Notes: a model not told the origin generated them from the sequence alone. A DNA stretch of 26,815 nt from CAZKEW01 sp964558915 (GCA_964558915.1 CAZLFV010000030.1:1-26815); one strand, 5' to 3'; positions 1 through 7,676 are shown, numbered from the stretch's first letter. Program-made: numbers and translations.

Positions 1-2248
1 GAAAGAAAAAAGATACCAGACCGCGGACGAAGTCCTAAAAGATATTGCCAAAATTGAGAAAGAACTCCCGACCACGGTTCAGCCGCTGCCAATCCGGAAA
101 CCCCTGACTTCGAAACAGATCACGGTCCAGTTCAGCCTGAAGAAAGCGATCTGGCCCGCGGTGATTGTCCTTGCGGTGATCGCCGGCGCGATTGCGGCCT
201 GGAAGTTCCTTCCCCACAAGGCCGGCCCTAAACGGTCCATTGCCGTCATCGGGTTCAAGAACCAGACCGGCGACCAGAACCTGGATTACCTTCAGGAAGC
301 GATCCCCAACCTCCTCATCACCAGCTTGGAGCAATCGGGGCACTTTCAAGTGACCTCCTGGGAGCGGCTGAAAGATCTGCTTCGGCAATCCGGCAAGGAC
401 GCCGAAGCTACCAGCGACGAAGAAGCCGGGTTCGATGTCTGCCGCAAGTCGGGGATTGATGCTCTCGTCCTCGGAAGCTATATTAAGGCAGGCGAGACGT
501 TTGCCACAGACGTCAAAGTTTTGGATGCGGGCACAAAGCAGCTTCTTCGAACAGCGTCAGCCAAGGGAGACGGCGTCTCGAGCGTCTTGAAAACGCAGAT
601 CGACGAGATCAGCCGTAGCATCTCCCGTGGAATCGGCCCTCTTGCCGCTAAAATCGACATCGCGCCGCCGAAAATCTCCGAACTGACCACGAGCTCAATG
701 GAGGCGTATAACTATTTCCTGCGTGGCCGCGATGACTACGAGAAGTTCTACCTTGCCGATGCTCGCAAGTTCTTAGAGAAGGCTGTTTCACTCGACCCGA
801 CGTTTGCCGTCGCTTACCTGTACTTAGGCAAGGTTGCCAGCGGACTCTACGATACCAAAGCCCAAACCGAAGCCTATGAGATGGCCCAGAAATATTCAAA
901 AAAGGCGACTGAAAAAGAACGGCTCTATATCGAAGCCGGATACGCCGGCGCCGTTGAAAGGAACCCAGAGAAAAGACTCCACATCTTAATGGAACTGATC
1001 AGAAAATTTCCTCGCGAAAAGCAGTTCCATGCCGAACTTGGGGCTTATTACTACAGCAGAGGAAAATATCCCGAAGCCATCGAAGAATACGAGAAAGCGC
1101 TGGCTCTCGACCCGAATTTTGGATACGCCATCAATGCGGCTGGCTATAGTTATGCCGCCGTCGGGGAATTTGAAAAAGCCATCCAATATTTAGAGCGGTA
1201 CGCCGCGGTAAACCCGGGCCAAGCGAATCCTATAGACTCCATTGCAGAGGTCTATTTTCGTATGGGAAAGTTCGATGAAGCCAAGGCAAAATATCAGGAG
1301 GCCTTGGAGATCAGGCCTGATTTTTCGGGTTCCTGCGACGGCCTGGCCTACATTTCTGCCCTTCAGGAAAACTACGCCGAGACCAAACGCTGGTTGGGAG
1401 AGCACATCTCGAGGGCGGCGACGCCCATAGAAAAAATGGAAGGATATTGGCTGCATGGCTACTATAATTATTTTCTCGGCCGGTGGGATGAAAGCCTAGC
1501 CGAATATTCGGCCATAAAAGAAGAGGCCAAAAAACTCGGCGCCTCTTTGCTCATGGCGGCGACAGAGTGGATCACGGGATTTCTCTACACTGACCTGGGG
1601 GAATTTGACCTGGCCCGTAAGGCCTTCCAGGGGTACATTGATTGGACCTTGAAAGGAAATCCCGCGCAGCAAATTATAAGCTCGGCGTACCTTAACTTCT
1701 TTCTTGGCTGGGTCGATCTGAAGCAGGGACAGATGGATGCTGCCCGAGCCAGGATTAAAGAGATCGAGCTCGTCCTTCCCAAGCTGGAACCAGCTGCCAT
1801 TAAAGCCACAACCTTTCTATGCCGGCTCTTGGAAGCAGGAGTCTTCCTTGCTGAGAATTTGCCGGAGAAAGCGATAGAAGCCGGCGAAAAAATCGTCCTG
1901 ATGAATTTTCCGAATATGATGACGCCAAGAATGAGCGTATACAATATTCCCTTCCTCAAGGATGTCCTGGCCAGGGCCTACTGGAAAAAGGGAGACCTTG
2001 ACAGGGCGATCGCGGAATACCAGCGCTTGATGACGATCGACCTAAAAACCCAGGTCCGCTACCTCATCCATCCGCTCTATCATTACCGGCTGGGCCAGGT
2101 GTATGAGGACAAGGGGGAAAAAGCGAAGGCGGCAACCGAATACAAGAAGTTCCTCGAATACTGGAAGGACGCGGACGCGACGCATCCGGAATTGGCCGAC
2201 GCCAAAAAACGCCTGGCTGCTCTCAAGCCGCAAATCAAACCGCGCTAG
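1..2248 (+). CDS. Serine/threonine protein kinase with TPR sensor region, C-terminal part (5' end outside window)
   Basis: The reading frame is open from base 2 with no start. The first residues (KRYQTADEVLKDI) resemble the last helix of PknB-type kinase domains, so the catalytic lobe probably lies upstream of the window. A single transmembrane helix follows (bases about 150-205, AVIVLAVIAGAIAAW). Next comes an alpha/beta domain (about 235-630, starting RSIAVIGFKNQTGDQNLDYL) like the FlgO/TolB-N domain of kinase-TPR proteins. About ten TPR-like helical repeats fill bases 690-2200, for example YPEAIEEYEKALALDPNFGY. The likely arrangement is a cytoplasmic kinase, one membrane pass and an outer sensory region that binds partners through TPRs. 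A GTG at 161 would remove the membrane helix context and is not believed to be a real start. The fusion is common in Acidobacteriota and Aminicenantota-like genomes. The kinase assignment rests on a short stretch; the TPR assignment is solid. Confidence 0.82.
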   Translation, partial: KEKRYQTADEVLKDIAKIEKELPTTVQPLPIRKPLTSKQITVQFSLKKAIWPAVIVLAVIAGAIAAWKFLPHKAGPKRSIAVIGFKNQTGDQNLDYLQEAIPNLLITSLEQSGHFQVTSWERLKDLLRQSGKDAEATSDEEAGFDVCRKSGIDALVLGSYIKAGETFATDVKVLDAGTKQLLRTASAKGDGVSSVLKTQIDEISRSISRGIGPLAAKIDIAPPKISELTTSSMEAYNYFLRGRDDYEKFYLADARKFLEKAVSLDPTFAVAYLYLGKVASGLYDTKAQTEAYEMAQKYSKKATEKERLYIEAGYAGAVERNPEKRLHILMELIRKFPREKQFHAELGAYYYSRGKYPEAIEEYEKALALDPNFGYAINAAGYSYAAVGEFEKAIQYLERYAAVNPGQANPIDSIAEVYFRMGKFDEAKAKYQEALEIRPDFSGSCDGLAYISALQENYAETKRWLGEHISRAATPIEKMEGYWLHGYYNYFLGRWDESLAEYSAIKEEAKKLGASLLMAATEWITGFLYTDLGEFDLARKAFQGYIDWTLKGNPAQQIISSAYLNFFLGWVDLKQGQMDAARARIKEIELVLPKLEPAAIKATTFLCRLLEAGVFLAENLPEKAIEAGEKIVLMNFPNMMTPRMSVYNIPFLKDVLARAYWKKGDLDRAIAEYQRLMTIDLKTQVRYLIHPLYHYRLGQVYEDKGEKAKAATEYKKFLEYWKDADATHPELADAKKRLAALKPQIKPR

Positions 2249-2260
2249 TTCGACGGCCTG

Positions 2261-2335
2261 ATCAGCGCTGCCCTCATAAAACGAATCTGTATCCTGGGAT
2301 GAGGACGCGTCAATAATTTGACGGACAGTGCTGAT
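2261..2335. other. Branched inverted repeat (three-helix hairpin) after the kinase-TPR gene
   Basis: Bases 2261-2272 can pair with 2324-2335 (11 of 12 positions, one G-U, one mismatch). Inside are two further stems: CTCAT 2273-2277 with ATGAG 2299-2303, and CGTCAA 2308-2313 with TTGACG 2318-2323 around a TAAT loop. On the plus strand TTTCT follows, a poor but possible termination tract. It lies between convergent genes, so a terminator or mRNA 3' end protector is the simplest reading. A small structured RNA is not excluded. Confidence 0.45.
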
Positions 2336-2452
2336 TTCTAACCATGCCCCACCTGGGCATAGGAATAGAATGTGGCTGCCACCAACGGAATTGCCATCGC
2401 TACGATGACCAGGCCGATAAAATTTTCGAAACTTGGGCACATAACTGCGAAT

Positions 2453-2749
2453 TTAAAAATGGATATAATCTTCCAGGGCTTTCAGGTATCTGGAGAATGC
2501 CCCTCTCCCCTTCTCCGTGAGAGAACAGGTGGTCAGAGGCTTCTTCCCTTTGAAGGATTTCTTGACCGAGATATAGCCGGCCTGTTCGAGCTTTGAAAGA
2601 TGGACACTCAAATTGCCGTCTGTTGTCCCGATGGCCTCTTTGAGATAGGTGAATTCGGCTTTGTCGACTGAAATAAGTATAGAAAGCACCGCCAACCTGA
2701 TCTGCGAATGAATGACCGAATCGAGAGGGGGGAACTTTTCAGGGTTCAT
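2453..2749 (-). CDS. Small winged-helix transcriptional regulator
   Basis: This 98-residue protein consists of one winged helix-turn-helix domain. The N-terminal helix HSQIRLAVLSIL leads to FTYLKEAIGTTDGNLSVHLSKLEQAGYI, the helix-turn-helix, and the wing follows as KKSFKGKKPLTTCSLTEKG. This is the pattern of the short MarR/ArsR-related winged-helix family often found beside membrane proteins. There is no added ligand or metal-binding domain. The ATG overlaps the end of the upstream membrane protein gene by 11 bases, and the start has no strong SD, so translation is probably coupled. It may repress its own operon; that is inference from the palindrome in the leader. The specific effector is unknown. 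Confidence 0.8.
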   Translation of the reverse strand: MNPEKFPPLDSVIHSQIRLAVLSILISVDKAEFTYLKEAIGTTDGNLSVHLSKLEQAGYISVKKSFKGKKPLTTCSLTEKGRGAFSRYLKALEDYIHF

Positions 2750-3341
2750 GTCTGCTCACGGTCTTTTTGTAATTTGAACGGAGAACCCAGCCTGGAAGAA
2801 GGTAAGCCAAGATGATCACGGGGACAAAAGCCAGCGTCCGGTAATGCGAAGGCACCAAGAGCATGGCCAAAGAAGCCAGCCACCAGAGCGCGCCGCACCA
2901 TTTCAAAAGATTCCATTCATAAATGCCGCCAACTCCAAAAAGCTGGATCCCAGCCAGGACAGCTATGAGAGGCGGTATGACTTCCCAAGAATAAAGCTTG
3001 AAAATGGGGAAGATTAATCCAAAAAGCACAAAGCCCATCGCGCAAGCAATGGCCAAATAGCGGGTTGCCATCTGGGCGTACGTGGCTGACGCCTGCCTTT
3101 TCTCCTGCCTCATCCCGTAGAAAGCAGAATAGGCCATCCCTGCGAGTACAAATGTGATCCAGTTCACCCAAATCCAGTCATATTTTTCGAGCCAAACCAG
3201 GACATAGTTGCCGAGGATAGCCAGGATAATCCAGATTCCCCAGAAGAAATAGAGCGCCCCTGATTCAGCCGTGGTTTTTCGGGTTTTTTGGATCATCTCC
3301 CGGATCAGCCTGATTTCCTGCTTCGCTTCTAGCTCATTCAC
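2739..3341 (-). CDS. Six-helix membrane protein of unknown function
   Basis: This 200-residue protein has a charged N terminus (MNELEAKQEIRLIREMIQKTRK) and then about six hydrophobic helices near residues 27-47, 54-73, 92-112, 118-138, 146-163 and 168-187. No catalytic or transport motif was recognised. The GTG start at 3341 is chosen because AAAGGAGG sits five bases upstream and no in-frame ATG is close. It is the first gene of a two-gene operon with the winged-helix regulator, which overlaps its 3' end. Pairing with such a regulator suggests a sensor or stress-response membrane protein, but no function can be assigned. Confidence 0.75.
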   Translation of the reverse strand: MNELEAKQEIRLIREMIQKTRKTTAESGALYFFWGIWIILAILGNYVLVWLEKYDWIWVNWITFVLAGMAYSAFYGMRQEKRQASATYAQMATRYLAIACAMGFVLFGLIFPIFKLYSWEVIPPLIAVLAGIQLFGVGGIYEWNLLKWCGALWWLASLAMLLVPSHYRTLAFVPVIILAYLLPGWVLRSNYKKTVSRHEP

Positions 3342-3371
3342 GTTTCCTCCTTTTATATACTCGATTAATTC

Positions 3372-3381
3372 AAAGTACTTT
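3372..3381. promoter_or_regulatory. Palindrome in the leader, possible operator
   Basis: AAAGTACTTT is a perfect 10-base palindrome just downstream of the predicted transcription start. An ACTTTG element occurs twice within this stretch on the minus strand. A repressor bound here would block the operon, and the operon itself encodes a winged-helix regulator. Operator function is inference only. Confidence 0.3.
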
Positions 3382-3394
3382 ATATTGCAAAGTT

Positions 3395-3423
3395 ATAATA
3401 GAAAAACTCGAGTTGCTTGTCAA
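3395..3423 (-). promoter_or_regulatory. Sigma-70-type promoter of the membrane protein/regulator operon
   Basis: Read on the minus strand, TTGACA (3418-3423) is followed after exactly 17 bases by TATTAT (3395-3400). A start point near 3388 would give a leader of about 45 nt ending in AAAGGAGG before the GTG at 3341. Confidence 0.75.
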
Positions 3424-3453
3424 GTCTTTTTTAAAAAGTTTTTTAGGGAGCTG

Positions 3454-4119
3454 TTACTGAGAAACTCTTTTATAGCTTATGGACATCGATGCCCAGCCCG
3501 GCGGGCCAAAGGTCGTCTTCATAAAGGGCAGGCTTTCGATATAATCGAGAAATTCACCGGTTCCCCAGCCATGCCGCCGCTGCCTCTCCGAAACATTATG
3601 GGCGGCGAAACACCCGCTAAGCTCAAGCTTGGGCAGGACTGCGATCAGGTAGTTCTTGTACCAGTCCTTGTCCGCGTCGCAAAAAACAAAATCAAAAGGA
3701 CCTGGGAGCGCGGGGACTAGCTCGTGGGCATCGGCCAGCCGCGCGTCGATAAAGGGAGAGAGGCCGGCTTCTTTGAAATTTTCCAGGGCTTCCTTATACC
3801 TGCCATCGTCTATTTCGATGGTGATGAGCTTTCCGCCGGTCTTGCTGAGGGCCCAGGCGATCCAAATGCCCGAATGACCGGTCGACGTCCCGATTTCCAA
3901 GGCCCGAGTGTATTTGTTCTGAATAATCAAATCGTAGAGGTATTTTCCGTCGCTGGCTGAAATATTCATGTCATACCACTGTCCTCTGTGGCGGTCAAGA
4001 AAACTCCTCACCTTCTGGTCCAGAGCGTCTTGGCTCTGAGCCGGAAACGGTGCAGCCCAGAAAATTGTGATGAAAAAAATAATAGTAAGTCCCAAAGCAG
4101 CCCAAAATCTTGAGGTCAT
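3454..4119 (-). CDS. Exported class I SAM-dependent O-methyltransferase-like protein
   Basis: The protein is a Rossmann-fold methyltransferase of the YrrM/catechol O-methyltransferase type. Motif I is ALEIGTSTGHSGIWIAWAL, followed by the acidic ribose-binding strand LITIEIDDGRYKEA. Then come the D-A-H-E segment and FDFVFCDADKDWYKNYL, the DADK motif that binds metal and catechol-like substrates. The N terminus (MTSRFWAALGLTIIFFITIFWAAPFPAQSQD) looks like a Sec signal peptide or a membrane anchor. The ATG at 4119 is preferred because GGGAG lies nine bases upstream; the GTG at 4143 has no SD. The chosen protein is 221 residues. The substrate cannot be told. Export of a SAM-dependent enzyme is odd, since SAM is cytoplasmic. 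Confidence 0.8.
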   Translation of the reverse strand: MTSRFWAALGLTIIFFITIFWAAPFPAQSQDALDQKVRSFLDRHRGQWYDMNISASDGKYLYDLIIQNKYTRALEIGTSTGHSGIWIAWALSKTGGKLITIEIDDGRYKEALENFKEAGLSPFIDARLADAHELVPALPGPFDFVFCDADKDWYKNYLIAVLPKLELSGCFAAHNVSERQRRHGWGTGEFLDYIESLPFMKTTFGPPGWASMSISYKRVSQ

Positions 4120-4396
4120 TCCACTCTTCTCCCTTGAGTACACAGCTGCATAATTAATCCTTTAACTTAGACGAAGCAGCCGCCCAAATCTTCCCTTCCA
4201 ATGGTTGAAGCTATCGCCAGTTCTGTTCCGCTTGGCATATGGTCACCCTGAGGATCAATTCTAGAAACACTTCGCTCTAAGTTTCCGCCGCTCCCCCCAG
4301 TCCTGGCCAACGCCTCAATGTAAATGAAAGATCAGAGGCGAATATTTCAGGAAGTGCCCTGAATATCAGCAAAAAGCCTGAGGTCTTCGCTCCACT
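4120..4396. other. Intergenic region with an AT-rich inverted repeat
   Basis: No gene was found here. ATATTTCAGG (4342-4351) and CCTGAATAT (4358-4366) form an inverted repeat with one bulged base and a six-base loop. It lies about 30 bases past the lipoprotein stop codon and has no T tract on the minus strand, so terminator or operator function is undecided. Confidence 0.4.
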
Positions 4397-4954
4397 CTAC
4401 TTTACTTCGGCCGGCGGCGCAAGCTGCGGCGGAGCCAGAGTAAATCCCATCGGCTGGAGGATGTCCAGCACATTAAAATAGAGCCATTCTTCGGCGATCT
4501 TTCCCTCGACGATCCGGTCAATCGCAATCCCAGAGAGACTGAACGCCTTTCCAGAAGGCGGGAGGTCACCGAGAGGCGTATGAAACGGCCCTGTGATCGT
4601 CCCCGACATCGTAAATATCCCGACCACTTTGTCCCCTTTGACATACAGATCTCCCTCTCGCGAAAACTTGACGTCAGGGACAGCTGTATGAGTTCCCCTG
4701 TACTGATTTTTTAAAGCTTCAAGGCCGACAATGGCTTGGGGCTGGCTGGGATCGTGCACGACCACGTCGGGAGAATATATATTATCCAGTAAATCAAGGT
4801 TTGCCTCATTCCTGGCTTTAAGGTACCAATCCCATGTGGCCTTCGCCTGATCTTCGGTAATCCCTATTGCGGCTTTTTTCTGGCAGCTACACATCGCGCC
4901 CAGCAAAATAACCAGACAAGTTGCGACGGCTAAGAAAAGCAGGATTTTTTTCAC
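4397..4954 (-). CDS. Lipoprotein with SnoaL-like (ester cyclase type) domain
   Basis: This 185-residue protein begins with a lipoprotein signal (MKKILLFLAVATCLVILLGAMCSC). Either cysteine of the CSC stretch could be lipidated; the second fits a lipobox better. The mature part is a SnoaL/NTF2-like cone fold, with the family pattern ATWDWYLKARNEANLDLLDNIY, then VVVHDPSQP, and IVEGKIAEEWLYFNVLDILQPMG near the end. Such domains are polyketide cyclase relatives, and most bacterial members have no known reaction. The GTG start at 4954 has AAGGAGG five bases upstream. It appears to be a single-gene unit. Confidence 0.78.
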   Translation of the reverse strand: MKKILLFLAVATCLVILLGAMCSCQKKAAIGITEDQAKATWDWYLKARNEANLDLLDNIYSPDVVVHDPSQPQAIVGLEALKNQYRGTHTAVPDVKFSREGDLYVKGDKVVGIFTMSGTITGPFHTPLGDLPPSGKAFSLSGIAIDRIVEGKIAEEWLYFNVLDILQPMGFTLAPPQLAPPAEVK

Positions 4955-4978
4955 TTTGCCCTCCTTGTCTCAAGTCAA

Positions 4979-5007
4979 GAAATAGCACCAAACCCGGCTG
5001 AAGTCAA
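4979..5007 (-). promoter_or_regulatory. Possible promoter of the SnoaL-like lipoprotein
   Basis: On the minus strand TTGACT (5002-5007) is followed after 17 bases by TATTTC (4979-4984). The -35 box is good and the -10 box poor. A start point near 4972 would leave a short leader containing the AAGGAGG site. Confidence 0.4.
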
Positions 5008-5045
5008 ACTCAATAAAGGATTCATCCCTATCATCGTGATTGCGC

Positions 5046-5073
5046 TTGAAATTTATCAAAAAACCATTATTAT
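5046..5073 (+). promoter_or_regulatory. Sigma-70-type promoter of the NfnA-like gene
   Basis: TTGAAA (5046-5051) and TATTAT (5068-5073) are separated by 16 bases. Transcription near 5080 would give a leader of about 30 nt with GAGGAG just before the ATG at 5110. Confidence 0.6.
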
Positions 5074-5109
5074 GGAGTGTTCCGTACTCAGGTACCGAGG
5101 AGACAACAG

Positions 5110-5973
5110 ATGTTCGAGATAGTGGCCAGAGAGGAATTGGCCCAGGGGACTGTAGTGAGCAATTGGATCAAAGCTCCGAGGATTGTGGCGAAAGCTAAAC
5201 CCGGGCAGTTTGTTATCATCCGCGCCAACGATACGGGCGAGCGCATTCCCCTGACTATCGCGGACACAGACGCGGAAAAAGGCCTTCTCAACATCATCTA
5301 TCAGGTCGTCGGGAAAAGCACCGATCTTTTCAAGACGCTCCAGGTCGGTCAGGGTTTTCTGGATGTCATCGGGCCCCTCGGGCTGCCCACTCATCTCGAA
5401 AAGGTGGGCAAGGTCGTTTGTGTCGGCGGCGGCACCGGTGTGGCGGTCATGCACCCCATCACCCGGGGGCTCAAGGACCTCGAAAATCACGTTTTCGCCG
5501 TTATCGGGGCCCGCACCAAGGACCTTCTCATCATGGAGGAACGGATGAAAGCGGCTTCCCAGGAGCTCACGGTTTGCACCGATGACGGGAGCTACGGCCG
5601 GCACGGGTTCGTCAGCGTCGTCTTAAAAGAGCTGCTGGAGCAACACAAAGATATCGGCCTGGCTGTGTGCATCGGCCCCGTGCCGATGATGAAGGCCTGC
5701 TGCAATATTACCAATGAATTCAAAGTCAAGACTCTGGTGAGCCTCAATCCTGTCATGCTGGACGGCACGGGGATGTGCGGCTGCTGCAGGGTAACTGTGA
5801 GCGGCCAGACTAAATTTTCCTGCGTGCACGGCCCGGAGTTTGACGGCCACCAGGTCGATTTTGATGAACTCCAGGCCAGGCTGTGCTCCTATGTCAGCGA
5901 GGAACGACGCTCGCATGCGATCTTCAAGGACCAGCAGCATCCGGCTGGCTGCGCACTGGACCGCGGCAAGTAA
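5110..5973 (+). CDS. NfnA/SudB-like FAD/NAD-binding iron-sulfur reductase subunit
   Basis: This 287-residue flavoprotein belongs to the ferredoxin-NADP reductase family used as the small subunit of NADH-dependent ferredoxin:NADP oxidoreductase (NfnA) and sulfide dehydrogenase (SudB). Seen in order: an FAD-binding beta barrel with RIPLTIAD (the RxPLT flavin motif), GPLGLP, the NAD(P) site VVCVGGGTGVAVMHPI, and a C-terminal cysteine cluster MCGCCRVTV plus FSCVHGPEFDGHQVDF that binds a [2Fe-2S] cluster. The ATG at 5110 is preferred over 5077 because GAGGAG precedes it. The usual partner NfnB/SudA (a glutamate synthase small-subunit-like protein) is normally directly downstream. Here the next gene is convergent and unrelated, so the subunit is an orphan or its partner is elsewhere. 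Confidence 0.85.
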   Translation: MFEIVAREELAQGTVVSNWIKAPRIVAKAKPGQFVIIRANDTGERIPLTIADTDAEKGLLNIIYQVVGKSTDLFKTLQVGQGFLDVIGPLGLPTHLEKVGKVVCVGGGTGVAVMHPITRGLKDLENHVFAVIGARTKDLLIMEERMKAASQELTVCTDDGSYGRHGFVSVVLKELLEQHKDIGLAVCIGPVPMMKACCNITNEFKVKTLVSLNPVMLDGTGMCGCCRVTVSGQTKFSCVHGPEFDGHQVDFDELQARLCSYVSEERRSHAIFKDQQHPAGCALDRGK

Positions 5974-6057
5974 AACTCGGGATAGAATCTGATAGTAAGC
6001 ACCTGATCGGGAAGATGCTAAGAAAGGCCAAGGGAGGAAATCCGGGCGGGGAGCGGT

Positions 6058-7062
6058 TCAGTCGACAAGGGAAAGAATAGCCTTATATTCGGAACGGAAA
6101 ACCGCCCGCTTCTCCAGGCCGCTTTTCTTGATCATGTCCAGGACGAGCGGGACTTCCATGAGCTCTGCGTCAGAGAAAGGGCTGGTGCCATCGTTAAAAA
6201 AATTGACGAGGAGCCGGTAAATTGGCATCCAGGAAGACTCTCCTTCGGTCGTCTCGAAAAGCGTATATTCCAGTGACTCCTTGCGGCCGAAGAGCTTCAT
6301 CCTGAACCCATACCAATCCTCCGGCTGGTTGCCCGGGACAACTTGAAGACTGCCCCGGACCGGGCCAACTGCTGAGTTTTGGGCATACCGAAAATAGACC
6401 ACTAGCGCATTTTGGATCGTGATTCCATCCGGGTTGAGCGCTAGATCATGGGCACAAACAACTTCGACGCCCGGGCCGAGGGCAGAGACCAGTGCGCTGA
6501 TAACATGTGGCACATAATTCCAGAAGTGATTGCTCGGGCCGGTGACATTAACGACCTTGAGCGGAGCGAACTCTCCTCTGTGCTGCCTGATCAAAAGAAC
6601 CTGAGGATCGACGGTCAGGGCCGAGGCCGCCAGAATGGGATTGTGGTGCTCGCGGCCAAGCTTGAGGAGTTTCGCCGCTTCCAAGGCGGAAGGCGCCAGC
6701 GGCCGGTTGATAAAAGTCCGCACGCCGGATTGGATAAAAGGAGCCGCAAGTTCGGGGTAATGAAACGGCAATGCTTCGGTGATCAGGACGCCGTCGACTT
6801 TCCCGATCATTGCTTGGGGGATTTCAACTAAGGCAAAGCCGTATTTCTTTTGATCTGACTCGGGAATAGCCGTCCTGTTCCAGACATGGGTGACAATCAA
6901 ACCGATTTTCTCACCCAGCCCGCTGTTGAGCTCCTTGGTCCACAGGGCGCCGTGGCTTTCATAGCCGACAACGCCGATTCTCACAGGAGGGGACGCTGCT
7001 TCTTGGCCCACCAGCAGGCCTGCAAAGCAACAGAAAACGCCAAGCAAGCCAAATTTTCTCAT
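6058..7062 (-). CDS. Exported Gfo/Idh/MocA-like oxidoreductase
   Basis: This 334-residue protein begins with a Sec-type signal peptide (MRKFGLLGVFCCFAGLLVGQEA). It is followed by a Rossmann nucleotide-binding start (VRIGVVGYESHGALW) and the alternating strands of the Gfo/Idh/MocA fold, for example VDGVLITEALPFHYPELAAPFIQ. The family's EKP lysine segment appears as FINRPLAPSALEAAKLL, with N-R in place of E-K. The C-terminal half should form the substrate-binding sheet. Secreted Gfo/Idh relatives are known, usually Tat-exported with bound cofactor, but no twin-arginine is present here. The sugar or polyol substrate is unknown. It starts 37 bases beyond the tRNA-Asn 3' end on the same strand and may be co-transcribed with it. 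No clear SD precedes the ATG. Confidence 0.65.
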   Translation of the reverse strand: MRKFGLLGVFCCFAGLLVGQEAASPPVRIGVVGYESHGALWTKELNSGLGEKIGLIVTHVWNRTAIPESDQKKYGFALVEIPQAMIGKVDGVLITEALPFHYPELAAPFIQSGVRTFINRPLAPSALEAAKLLKLGREHHNPILAASALTVDPQVLLIRQHRGEFAPLKVVNVTGPSNHFWNYVPHVISALVSALGPGVEVVCAHDLALNPDGITIQNALVVYFRYAQNSAVGPVRGSLQVVPGNQPEDWYGFRMKLFGRKESLEYTLFETTEGESSWMPIYRLLVNFFNDGTSPFSDAELMEVPLVLDMIKKSGLEKRAVFRSEYKAILSLVD

Positions 7063-7130
7063 TTTTTGTAAGAAATCCAGAATAAAAGGATCGAAAAAAT
7101 GGCTCCTCGGCCAGGACTCGAACCTGGAAC

Positions 7131-7676
7131 CTAGTGGTTACAAGTGCCCCAAAATTTCTTCTGGGCTTGGACTATCTCTTCACCCCTTCCAGAAATCTGG
7201 AGGTAGGGTGTCGGGCGCTTCCCCTGAACTGAGTCGAGGGTACGAGCTTTCGCTCTAGTCTCTGCACCTTCCCTGACCTTTTTTACTCGGCCAGGGCTTG
7301 GCTCAGGGTTACCATTTTCCTTATAAGGAAAGCAGGCTTCCCTGAATTCACCCGATTTTTCAGCCGCGATTTCTCGCGGAAGCTGCATCCCAGAGTGAAC
7401 CTCGCGATGACAATTCGCGCAAAGGAGGATGCACTTGTCGAGTTCCTCTCTAATCTTTTTCCAGCTTCGCGTGTAACCTCTGTCTGAAATTCCGAAATCT
7501 TTTTCACCATTCTTTAGATGGTGGAACTCGAGTGCCTCTGGACATCGGCTGTAGCCACAAAGCTGGCATTTTCCGCCTTTGTACTCTACAGCCATCTGTC
7601 TGATCTTCCTCCTCCTTTTTTGGACTGCTTCGATTAAGTAAGTTCTTCTGTCTGCATATCTGCGCTTGTCACTCAT
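7131..7676 (-). CDS. Intron-encoded HNH homing endonuclease-like protein
   Basis: This 181-residue ORF starts 17 nt into the intron. Residues 1-96 hold a basic N terminus and an HNH domain: CQLC (37-40), EFHH (50-53), then CILLCANCHREVH (82-94), a zinc-bound beta-beta-alpha nuclease. This part lies wholly in the P1 loop. From about residue 97 the frame runs through the guide sequence, P2 and the P, Q, R and S elements, so the last 85 codons double as ribozyme core. The TAG stop at 7133-7131 lies in the tRNA 3' exon. The protein is expected to cut an intronless tRNA-Asn anticodon-loop region and promote homing. Only unspliced RNA can encode it fully. No clear SD precedes the ATG. Nuclease activity and target are inferred. 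Confidence 0.8.
   Translation of the reverse strand: MSDKRRYADRRTYLIEAVQKRRRKIRQMAVEYKGGKCQLCGYSRCPEALEFHHLKNGEKDFGISDRGYTRSWKKIREELDKCILLCANCHREVHSGMQLPREIAAEKSGEFREACFPYKENGNPEPSPGRVKKVREGAETRAKARTLDSVQGKRPTPYLQISGRGEEIVQAQKKFWGTCNH

Noticed and set aside
2344..2360. Hairpin ATGCCC-CACCT-GGGCAT as a terminator
   Set aside because: There is no T-rich tract on either strand; probably incidental.
5974..6080. Possible remnant of nfnB after the NfnA-like gene (short ORF MLRKAKGGNPGGERF)
   Set aside because: It lacks the cysteine motifs and the conserved NfnB start, is only about 20 residues and overlaps the convergent gene.
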